Virus record (IMG/VR): IMGVR_UViG_3300025133_000620
Span: 1-22,964 of that record
DNA: 22,964 nucleotides
Strand: one strand, 5' to 3'
DNA from: a virus
In this document: positions 1-8,300 of the stretch, piece by piece
Layout: the number at the start of each line of letters is the position of its first letter
Numbering within the stretch: the first letter of the stretch is position 1
Notes under the pieces: model-generated
The model's input: only the letters and a program-made list of their open reading frames with translations
Databases searched by the model: none
What the model was told of the DNA's origin: nothing
Translations under genes and position numbers: made by a program

Positions 1-1055
1 TTCTTACCCAGTATCTTAACAGTATCTTCTGAGCCACCTCCTAGGTTAAGGTTCTTTGTATCATTACCAAATACTTTAACCTTAGCATTCTTTAATATCC
101 TGAACCCTCCTGCTTGTTGTCCTACAACAGTCCTATCAGTAGCTCTACCAGTTATACTTTGTGTTGACGTACCTTCTCTATAGTCCCGAAACAATGCTTC
201 GTCACTTTGTTCTGCTTTAAACTTACCTGCTTTATCAAGTCTTGCTTTAGATACCTGAGCTCTAACATCATGACCTACAGCACCTGTCTCATCTCTGAAC
301 TGTTTACCAAACGCTACCGCTTCATCTATGACCTCTCTAGCAGGTCTAACTACACCTGCTTTGATATCCATACCAATAGCAGCACCTATGTCTTTAGTAC
401 CCTTAGTGACACCCTTAATAGCTTGTGCTAGTACCCTAGCAGGATTCTCGGCAGTAGCGAGTTTAGCTAATGTTCCTACACCTTTACCTGCTACACCGAA
501 GAAAGGTAGCTGTGCTAAGAAATCTGCATTAGCTATAGTACCTTCTGGTAGCTTCATAGATTCATCAGTAATTCCTAGAGCACTAAACACATCCTTAAAG
601 GTAACATTGTCTTCTTCATCAGGTTGTAATACCGCAAGTCTCCGTAGAGCATTGAACTCCTTCTCACTACTCCCACCAGTAAAGTCCTTAATCAGACCTG
701 TCAACACATTTGACGTTACTGTTATAGGGAGCATAAGAGCAGTACCTGTTTGTTTGGCTAAGTTAGTACCAAGCTCCTTAGCTGTATCAGTAACAGCTTT
801 CTGTGGACCCGCTATAAGGCTAGGTTCAGTAAGCTGAGTATCTGGAAACGCACCTTCCGGTGCAAAGTCAGTCGGGTCCTGAGTTGCAGGAGCAGGTGTC
901 CCTGTTGCAGCGTTGTTAGTAGGTAAGGAGTCTCGTCCTTGAAACAACTCAGCAGATTGGTCACCTAGAGAAGGTAAGCCACTATTAACTACTTGGTTGC
1001 TTTGTCCTGTTTGTTCTTTTAATTGCCTAACTCTATCTTCTAGTAAAGATGCCAA
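1..1055 (-). CDS. Large virion protein, candidate internal/ejection protein 3 (partial, TTG start)
   Basis: A minus-strand frame is open from about 1055 to the left edge with no stop, giving at least 351 residues. The best start is TTG 1055, eight bases behind TAGGGGG. It gives the N-terminus MASLLEDRVRQLKEQTGQSN; there is no suitable ATG close by. After a polar, low-complexity linker (about 20-75) comes a hydrophobic-helical region: LAKQTGTALMLPITVTSNVL (about 94-113), then ADFLAQLPFFGVAGKGVGTLA (about 172-192). The region after about 200 is Ala/Lys-rich (ARVLAQAIKGVTKGTKDIGA). The last visible part is basic and mixed (TGRATDRTVVGQQAGG). It resembles its two neighbours in build. The C-terminal part, where an enzyme domain might lie, is outside the window. 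Confidence 0.7.
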   Translation of the reverse strand, partial: MASLLEDRVRQLKEQTGQSNQVVNSGLPSLGDQSAELFQGRDSLPTNNAATGTPAPATQDPTDFAPEGAFPDTQLTEPSLIAGPQKAVTDTAKELGTNLAKQTGTALMLPITVTSNVLTGLIKDFTGGSSEKEFNALRRLAVLQPDEEDNVTFKDVFSALGITDESMKLPEGTIANADFLAQLPFFGVAGKGVGTLAKLATAENPARVLAQAIKGVTKGTKDIGAAIGMDIKAGVVRPAREVIDEAVAFGKQFRDETGAVGHDVRAQVSKARLDKAGKFKAEQSDEALFRDYREGTSTQSITGRATDRTVVGQQAGGFRILKNAKVKVFGNDTKNLNLGGGSEDTVKILGK

Positions 1056-1057
1056 AA

Positions 1058-2926
1058 TTAAAACCCCCTAATTTCTTTTAAGATTTGCTCGTCACTTTCA
1101 GTTAGTTTATCTGCACCAGATTCCTTTGCAGCTCTACCTGCTTGAGATGAAGGTCGTGAAAGTTTATCGCCTAGTTCTCCTACAAACTTCCTTGTGTTAT
1201 TTGAAGCGTTTAATATCTTCGCTAATCTTAACTGGAAGTTTGGGTTGCTTAGTATTTTCTGAGCTATACCTGCTGTAACAACAAATGTACCTGTACCAGT
1301 AAGAACCTTACCTAGGTTCTCAGCACCTGCTGTAGTTATACCAGTTACACCACCTGCTAAACCACCTGTTATAACACCAGTACCAGAGCCAAAGGTATTA
1401 CCACTTTCCACTTTTAACAACGTATCTTCTATAGCATTCTTAAAGTCTATAGACTGCTTGATAGATAGGTTAAGTTCTTTAAGACCTAGTTGTTTTTCGA
1501 GTATCTCTTTAGTAGCAATCCTTACTTGGTCAGTAGCAACAGCCTTCACAGCATCAACTCCTGTAATTAGATCAGGTACAAATTTCTTATTCAGTGTTAC
1601 TTTCAAGTTTTGTACTTCACTAGGTTTAAGAACAGCGTTCTCTTTCACAAAGTCCTTAAACGCAGACTGAACTGCTTTTTTATTAAGACCTGTGAAATTA
1701 GGTGCAATCTTATCAGGGGATAAGCTGTCTATCTTAGATGCAAACTTCTCCATCATATCTATATTAGACTTAGTAAGAGCGTTTTTTGTACCCTTCCTAG
1801 CTTTGGCAATTTCACTACCTATCACCTTGAGTATTTCAGCTTTATCTATAGTTCCCTTGCCACCCTTAAACACCTTATTAATGATATTGTTAATCTTAGC
1901 TGATGGTAGTTTGCCGATTGTTGCGTTCTTTGAATTAAGCATAGAGTTTCTAAACCCTTCAAGTACTTTTAGATTCGCATTTGTATCTATTGTGTCTAAT
2001 GGATGAGCTTTTATTTCCTGTATTAAATCATCAAGCCTACTTGTGACCTCTGTGACAGGTATCCTTAATCCTGACTTGTCAGCATCTTTCAGTATAGATG
2101 AAACTATCCTTCCCTTCTGCTTTATATCAATGTCTAGCTTTCTTATTGAGTTCCTACTAACATCTTTACCTGAGTCTAAAAACTCTTGAGCAAGTTTATC
2201 AAAAAGTTTAAGCTTACTAGGTCCAAATGGTTCTCTAAACTTAACAGCAGACTTAACTAAACTCTTAACAGACTTAGTAGTACCTGATTTTCTCAATCCA
2301 ACTTTAAGCGATCTAGCAAGTGCAGTAGGTACGTCTAACGAAGCAGCATTCCTTTTAGTAAAATTACCAACCTTGCCTACAGTTTTAAGTATATTGCCAA
2401 CTTCACCACCTATCTTAGCACCTCTCACTGCAGCACCAACTCCACCACCTGCGGGTCCGAGGAATATAGATAAGTCTGACAGGAAACCAGCAGGGTCTTC
2501 TGCTATAGTGTTCTTAAGGTTTTCCGAACCACCATACCTATCTTTAAAGAAACTCATAGTTTGATCAAACGCTTCAACGTTTTTATCTTCACCACCAGGT
2601 ATAGCTTTTTCTATACCACCTACAGCTACTTTACCTAGAGCCGTACCTGTTTGTATAGGATGACGAACAGCTTGCCATACATTCTTAGCTAAGTCAATAG
2701 TACTTGGGACAAGATTACTAACAGCGTCAGCACCAACGTCCTTCCAGGCTTTAGGTGTATCAGCTGCAAGTTGTAACCTTTTCTGATACTCAGCTACATC
2801 GTTTTCTTGCAAACCTTCTGGTACAGCCATTTGAGAGAAAGCAATATTACGGTCTTCTTCGTTAAGTTTAAAGAACTTCCTCCTCATATCACTGTCTTGT
2901 GTTAAGCCTTTATATGATAATGGCAC
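1058..2926 (-). CDS. Large virion protein, candidate internal/ejection protein 2
   Basis: This 622-residue protein starts with GTG 2926 behind GGAGGA and overlaps the previous TAG by one base. The first residues are MPLSYKGLTQDSDMRRKFFK. A helical region contains VWQAVRHPIQTGTALGKVAVGG (about 84-105), a motif that I associate with phage DNA-ejection proteins. Gly/Ala-rich hydrophobic segments lie at about 155-175 (IFLGPAGGGVGAAVRGAKIG) and 513-560 (TGGLAGGVTGITTAG onward), of the type seen in membrane-active ejection proteins. Between these are long Lys-rich helices. No transglycosylase motif was seen. With its two neighbours it would form the set that builds a channel across the host envelope; this is inferred from position and composition. 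Its stop lies 2 nt before the next start. Confidence 0.68.
   Translation of the reverse strand: MPLSYKGLTQDSDMRRKFFKLNEEDRNIAFSQMAVPEGLQENDVAEYQKRLQLAADTPKAWKDVGADAVSNLVPSTIDLAKNVWQAVRHPIQTGTALGKVAVGGIEKAIPGGEDKNVEAFDQTMSFFKDRYGGSENLKNTIAEDPAGFLSDLSIFLGPAGGGVGAAVRGAKIGGEVGNILKTVGKVGNFTKRNAASLDVPTALARSLKVGLRKSGTTKSVKSLVKSAVKFREPFGPSKLKLFDKLAQEFLDSGKDVSRNSIRKLDIDIKQKGRIVSSILKDADKSGLRIPVTEVTSRLDDLIQEIKAHPLDTIDTNANLKVLEGFRNSMLNSKNATIGKLPSAKINNIINKVFKGGKGTIDKAEILKVIGSEIAKARKGTKNALTKSNIDMMEKFASKIDSLSPDKIAPNFTGLNKKAVQSAFKDFVKENAVLKPSEVQNLKVTLNKKFVPDLITGVDAVKAVATDQVRIATKEILEKQLGLKELNLSIKQSIDFKNAIEDTLLKVESGNTFGSGTGVITGGLAGGVTGITTAGAENLGKVLTGTGTFVVTAGIAQKILSNPNFQLRLAKILNASNNTRKFVGELGDKLSRPSSQAGRAAKESGADKLTESDEQILKEIRGF
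1064..1070 (-). promoter_or_regulatory. Ribosome binding site deciding a TTG start
   Basis: TAGGGGG on the minus strand, eight bases before TTG 1055. It is also the coding end of the previous gene (residues RG of its last five). It supports initiation at TTG since no ATG or GTG lies in the proper range. Confidence 0.6.
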
Positions 2927-4620
2927 TATTGAATTCCTCCAAATCTTTTTATAACTCTATTAAGATCAGCACTACCTCCCTCAACTACTCCAGGTGTTGT
3001 AGCGTCAGTATTACCTCCCACACCTATATTTCTTTCTTCATCAGTTCTGTTATTCACAGTAAACGAAGACCTATCAGATCTTTCTCCTACAAAGATATTA
3101 GACTGCTTGAATCTAGATTCCATATTATCACGCTTCCCTGTTATCCACTTCTCAGCGAAGTCTAGTGATACAAGGAAATTATCATCTGGTTGTGTTACCT
3201 GTGGCAGTATAGCACCTTTCAGCATTTCCATTTCCTGTGGACTTATCTGTTTACCAGACAGTTCATAAGCTATGGTAATTAGTGATGATATGCTCCTGTC
3301 TAATTCAGTGAAGTCTCCGTTGTTTGCAAATCGTGATTGTAATTGATTCCACTTACCTTCTACTGGACCTATGAACTCAGGATGCTCAGTAGCAATATTA
3401 CGTATATCTTGTATTTGATTAATCAACCCATCCATGCCAGCTAACCTTGTTGCACCTTCTTCGGTTATCAGTTTCTTGGTTTTAGGAAGTATTTCGGTAG
3501 GTACATCTTTTACATCTATTTTACCTGTTATATTGTTGAAGGTTAGCAGGTCACCTGATGGAGTACTTCCAACAACCTGCTGTCTGCCCTCGAATAATTC
3601 CCTATACCTTAACCTTGCTGTCTCATACTCCTGAGTGCCTCTTAGCTTAGGATCTATTCCTGACGTTGTTTCAAACGACCTAATATCAGTAGGTTGTTTC
3701 GCACCACCTCCAGGTTCGCCAAGGATTCTAGTTTCCATTTTAAATTTCTCTGTCTTAGCAGCGTCTAGTGGAGTAGTTATAGTGCTTTCTATATCCTCTA
3801 ATCTTGAAGCAACACCACCGATTTGCTTTTGCAATAACTGTGCTTCTTGTTCAATACCCTGTTTCTCAGGAAACGGTATAGCACCTGAGTCTATCTTAGC
3901 CATTTCTTCCTTCATTAAACTTTCAAGATTAACACCACGTTTCTTTAAAGACTTAATATCTATACCTGCGTCTTTTAGCCCTTTAAGTGCTAAGTCTTTC
4001 TTTGCTTGATCTTTGGCTACACCTAAGTTATCTAGCTTTGTTTGTAAACTATTCTTCTGTTCAGTCATTAAGGTCTTTTGCCTAGCAGGGTCGTTCTGGA
4101 AATCCTTCATTGCTTCTTGTAGTCTTGATCTCTGCACAACAAAGTTACCGTTTTCGTCATTTTTTCCAAGCCCTTGATTCTTCAAGTAATCTATTGCCAT
4201 GCTCTTAGCTTTTGGTTCTAACCCTGGAAACAGTCCTCCGGTGTCGACCAATTCCTGATCTTGTCTTAGTTGGTCTAACTTTGCTATATTAAGTGCTCCT
4301 TGTGTCTCTCTAAAATCAGCGGCAGAACTCATATACATACCTTTAGCGAACTTTGGTGATACAGCACTCAGTGCATCTTTAAAGTCAAAACCACCTGCGT
4401 TTGCACCACCAACACCCATTGCTGATTTCCCCAAACCAACTGCACCAGAAAATCCTTTACTCAATAAGCTTTGTCCTGCACCTGATGTAGCAGAACTAAC
4501 ACCTGCACTTGTTGCACCTGCACCTATTGAATCAAGACCACCACCACCTACAAAAGCCTTACCTAAAGTCTGAGTTATTTTACCAAGCTTGTAACCTGTA
4601 TCTTTGCCAAGAATTCCCAT
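2926..4620 (-). CDS. Large virion protein, candidate internal/ejection protein 1
   Basis: This 564-residue protein follows the acetyltransferase with AAGGAGG before ATG 4620. The N-terminal 75 residues are Gly/Ala/Ser-rich and low in complexity (KAFVGGGGLDSIGAGATS and similar), with hydrophobic bias. Residues about 100-300 are highly charged, with long coiled-coil stretches (QKNSLQTKLDNLGVAKDQAK, IEQEAQLLQKQIGG). The C-terminal half has mixed structure including RYRELFEGRQQVVG, DGLINQIQDIRNIATEHPEF and RSISSLITIAYELSGKQIS. No enzyme motif was seen. Size, order after the tail genes, and the Gly-rich plus helical build fit podophage internal virion proteins that leave the capsid with DNA. The stop overlaps the next start by one base (TAGTG). 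Confidence 0.68.
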   Translation of the reverse strand: MGILGKDTGYKLGKITQTLGKAFVGGGGLDSIGAGATSAGVSSATSGAGQSLLSKGFSGAVGLGKSAMGVGGANAGGFDFKDALSAVSPKFAKGMYMSSAADFRETQGALNIAKLDQLRQDQELVDTGGLFPGLEPKAKSMAIDYLKNQGLGKNDENGNFVVQRSRLQEAMKDFQNDPARQKTLMTEQKNSLQTKLDNLGVAKDQAKKDLALKGLKDAGIDIKSLKKRGVNLESLMKEEMAKIDSGAIPFPEKQGIEQEAQLLQKQIGGVASRLEDIESTITTPLDAAKTEKFKMETRILGEPGGGAKQPTDIRSFETTSGIDPKLRGTQEYETARLRYRELFEGRQQVVGSTPSGDLLTFNNITGKIDVKDVPTEILPKTKKLITEEGATRLAGMDGLINQIQDIRNIATEHPEFIGPVEGKWNQLQSRFANNGDFTELDRSISSLITIAYELSGKQISPQEMEMLKGAILPQVTQPDDNFLVSLDFAEKWITGKRDNMESRFKQSNIFVGERSDRSSFTVNNRTDEERNIGVGGNTDATTPGVVEGGSADLNRVIKRFGGIQ

Positions 4621-4995
4621 CTACATATCCTCCTTAATTTTAAGTAATTCAACCGATACCTCATTATTATAAGACATCGTTCCTATTATACGAAACCCTG
4701 CACTTAATACTATTTTGATTTCATCGTTATCTTGGTTATCGATACGTGATCTAACTATCGGATAGTCTAGCATCACAGCATCTATTATTTCCTTAAAAGC
4801 TCTCACAGCTTTAGTACCTCTAAACTCAGGTCGTAGAGTAGACTTGGTAATGTCAAACACACCACCAGATCGCTTTATACCAACGACACATCCTGCATAC
4901 TTATTGTTTATATAACCACAATAAGAGACACCAGTAAAGTCTTGGGGAACTAATTCCACGCTATATGTGTCATTCTTAGCTTCCAAACAACCCAC
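4621..4995 (-). CDS. GNAT-type acetyltransferase
   Basis: A longer in-frame reading from ATG 5088 would overlap the previous gene by more than 100 nt. I prefer GTG 4995, which sits 7 nt behind AAGGAGGG, giving 124 residues. The pattern is that of small GNAT proteins: strands YSVELVPQDF and YAGCVVGIKRSGGV, then the acetyl-CoA loop STLRPEFRGTKAVRAFKEI (R/Q-x-x-G-x-x/A form, RGTKAV). The conserved end is NDEIKIVLSAGFRIIGTMSY, with the AGF..IG turn found in this fold. It would move an acetyl group from acetyl-CoA to an amine; the substrate is unknown. Its place among virion genes is typical of some podophages. It could act on a virion protein or on a host target. Its last codons (KEDM) encode the next ribosome site. 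Confidence 0.75.
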   Translation of the reverse strand: MGCLEAKNDTYSVELVPQDFTGVSYCGYINNKYAGCVVGIKRSGGVFDITKSTLRPEFRGTKAVRAFKEIIDAVMLDYPIVRSRIDNQDNDEIKIVLSAGFRIIGTMSYNNEVSVELLKIKEDM

Positions 4996-5326
4996 TAAAG
5001 AACCCTCCTTTGTCTTCTTCAGCATCATGCCTAGCAGCAGCAGCTTCGTTCTTTTGTAGCTGTAATCGATCTGCAGCGATTTTTTCATTAGATGCTATCT
5101 GAGCCCTGTTGGTTCGGTTTGCGAGCTCTGACGCTCTCCTGCTTTCCTCTAATCGTGCTTGTGTATCAGAAAGTGCAGTTTCTCTCAGTCTGTCCTGTTC
5201 TAGTGTTCCCTCAGTTATAGCTTGTACGGTTCCAGGACCTAGAGCCGTCTTTGATCTAAACTGTCCTGATTTAAGCTGTCTAGCAAGTGCCTTTGCTATA
5301 AACGGTCTGTTTCTTTTTAAAGCCAT
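4976..5326 (-). CDS. Small helical protein of the tail/ejection cluster
   Basis: This is a 116-residue protein that I do not recognise. It starts at ATG 5326 after AGGAGA, which overlaps the end of the tail gene. Residues 1-30 are basic (LKRNRPFIAKALARQLKSG, then RSKTALGPG). Residues 38-100 form a long Ala/Gln/Arg/Glu-rich helix with coiled-coil character. The C-terminus is DKGGFFSGLFGS. There is no membrane segment. The last 20 nt overlap the acetyltransferase gene, whose ribosome site is encoded by the AAAGGAGGG of the DKGG region. In podophages small helical proteins in this place may be tail or internal virion proteins, but nothing specific can be assigned. Confidence 0.68.
   Translation of the reverse strand: MALKRNRPFIAKALARQLKSGQFRSKTALGPGTVQAITEGTLEQDRLRETALSDTQARLEESRRASELANRTNRAQIASNEKIAADRLQLQKNEAAAARHDAEEDKGGFFSGLFGS
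5003..5010 (-). promoter_or_regulatory. Ribosome binding site deciding a GTG start
   Basis: AAGGAGGG on the minus strand, followed by seven bases and GTG 4995. No comparable site precedes the more upstream in-frame ATG codons of the acetyltransferase frame, so it decides that start. Confidence 0.7.
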
Positions 5327-5341
5327 AATACTATTCTCCTT

Positions 5342-8300
5342 TTAGTCTGTTATATTTCTTTCACTATTACCACCAAGTTTATAGAAACCACCAATATACA
5401 ATGGCTCAAACCCTACCGTCTCATCATCAGTACTCATAGTAAACTTCAATTTATGTGTCATATGCTTTGGTGAATTAATCCTCTTGAAAGGAAACGCTAA
5501 TCTTTGTCCTGTTTTTATAGTACTAAGAGTATAAAAAGCAGTACCTGCTACGTTATCATTCGTTGCAGCAGTCTTCGTATCACCATAATGATAAACAAGA
5601 ATACTGTTACTGGTTGTGGTTTTAGATACCACCGCCATCCTAATAGAATCTAGTCTTGTTAGTATGTTAATACTAGCAGCAGGTAACACATCACCAAATG
5701 CCATCTCATAGCCAATAGCGTTACCATCAAAATCAGTTCCATTGTTTAGCCTCTGTAAGTATCCACCATTCTCAAATCCATATGTATAGATGTTGCCAGT
5801 AGTATCAACAACACTTACACCACCTTGTAACGCTTTACCTGTACCTCTATCATACTCAAACCATGTTTGTCTCTTGATATCAAGTACCCATTCCTCGTTA
5901 AGAGTAGTACTACTTCCTGATGCAAAACACCAATGGTAATAATGCTCTCCGTTCTCAACTTCAAAGAACCCTGTACTAAGGTGAGCCTTAGACAAGTTAA
6001 TAGCATTAGAGTTTCTTTGGTCAAAGAAGTTAGATATATCATCGGACACAGGATGTATAGCACTATTGTCAAACATATATATACCGGAACTACCTTGCCA
6101 TATAGCAATCTGTTTTCTCTGTAATGGTGAGAACTCTAAGCCTAAAGTACTCTGTTGTAATGTATGAGGAGCATTACATCCAATATTGTCTGTTAAGTTA
6201 ACAATAGACCAATCTTCTGGATTGTCACCCTCAATAACATGTGATGAGTTTTCTTTAAGCACAAGGATATGACTTTTAACCCTCGCAGATGTTCTTTCGA
6301 ATATTTCAACTGCTGCTACTGTTTCACTTTTATCCCCAAATGATAATGGGTCGCCTACACCTACACCATTGAAAGTGTTCAACTCGTTTAGGTTAGAAAC
6401 AATAGCTAGGTTCTTGTTTTCTGCTTGATCACTAAACAACCATAATCTATTCTGTGCATATAAAGGAAACCTAAAGTTACTTATCCTTCTTTGCACAGGT
6501 ATACCTGCTATATAATAACACAGGGCATCGTCAGAGAACTGATCATTCCATTCTAGTTTATAATGATAAGCAGGTATTTCTTCTGCTAACTCTCTCTTGA
6601 ACTCAGTGTTTTCAGCAACAGCATTCCATGTTATGAACCCTGATACACCGAATGATGAGTTGTCACTAATAGTACCGTCTTGTATATCGCCAACACTAAC
6701 CCAAGCAGTTCCGTTCCAGTAATTAATAGTAAGGACGGCATTAACATCTCTACCATTCGCCATGTCGACTGTAGTCAGTGTCATACTAGCAGATGTTTCA
6801 GAAACAGTGAAACCGTTAGAGCCACTACCCCTTGTCTCAGCCGTTATTGTTATATTCTGATTTATATCAGTTTCAGCAGTATAGTTTGGTGTTGATGTGT
6901 GGTTATTAATATTATCAACAATTCGTTGTGCAAAACTAGGTTCGTCTGTAGACGCTGCTGTTACAGTACCTGACATTATTTCAACATTATTAACCTTAAT
7001 GCTTGATACATTATCATTTATTTCAACATTATCACCTATAACAACACTACCTGTTGCAGGTACATCAATGTTACCATGACCAGGAATCATCTTAACCCTA
7101 AGACCTTGCTGTCTTTCAGAGAAACCAACCTGTAGGAACTCAGACGATGCAGTCAAATTATCCATTGCCATATACGTAGCTGTGTTACCCTGTGTTATTT
7201 CGTTAAATATAAACTCATCTTTAAGGACGTTGATCGTATTATCTTTGTTTATATTGTCTTCAAATAACTGAATAGAGTTAGCAGTCCTAAAATCACCGTC
7301 CCAGAAATCCTGTAATGCTTGGAATGGTTCACTGATTGTAACATGTGATATAGCTGTTGCAACGTCTGTATTCGTAATCTCTATCTTAAACCAGAACCCA
7401 AACACACCATCAATAACACTAGGCTTTGCAATATTAGCTGTGGAATCAAATGTAACCGTACCATCTTGTGCTAATGGTATACCTCCACTAGCTGTATTAT
7501 CAGTAAGGTTAGTAACCGCAGTCCATTCTCCTACTGATGACCAATAAAACACAGCCATCGTTCCAGTAGTTGTGTTAGCATTAGAAACAGAAAACTTAAA
7601 CCCATCAACAGGTAACGTATTTCCTATTCTCATATTTACATTAGCTGTAGCAGATGTATAAGCAGATGCAGGTAAATCGAAGTTACTGGTTGATAAAGCA
7701 CTGTCTGTCAGCCTCAATTCGTCCATACTACCGTTGAACGACTTAGTAGTACTAGTACCATCATGTGTAGCACCTATATATACCAATGAATCATAACTAC
7801 CATTACCTTCTGTCCTACTGGAATCAGTTAAGAAAGCTTTCTGTACACCACCTACGAATATGTAATAATCATTCGAGTTCTCAACAACTCTTATATGAGT
7901 AAATGTTGAACTACTGGTAGTTATAGTACTATCAGGTGTTGATAAGTCAACTACAGTTGTGTTAGCACCACTAGCCATATTAACATCAGTACTAGCTATT
8001 GTTGTTGTATTACTAACGACAGCATATGTGTTAACATGATCACCTTTATCATCGGATGTTATTGTTATAACAGAGCTTGCTGCAGAAGCTGTGTAGTTAG
8101 GACTAGACGTATGTGCTGTAATATTAGCAGCTATATTAGTAGCAGTTGTATCAAGGTCTGTATCAAAAGCCTCTACACCTGATGTCACAGTTACTCCATT
8201 AACAGTTACACTATCTACAGAACCAGCAGCACCTGAGTCCAGTGTTACAGTCCCAGTTGCAGCAGTTGTTCCTTCTTGTATCTTTAGCTTAACAGCACCA

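Noticed and set aside
328-837. Plus-strand open frame of 169 codons
   Set aside because: It lies opposite the partial minus-strand gene with the ribosome site and plausible protein; the plus product has low-complexity Ser/Ala/Pro/Leu bias typical of antisense frames.
5815-6108. Other minus-strand frames inside the tail gene (also 8677-9003)
   Set aside because: They lie wholly within the long tail reading frame, have no ribosome site and read as frame-shifted shadows.
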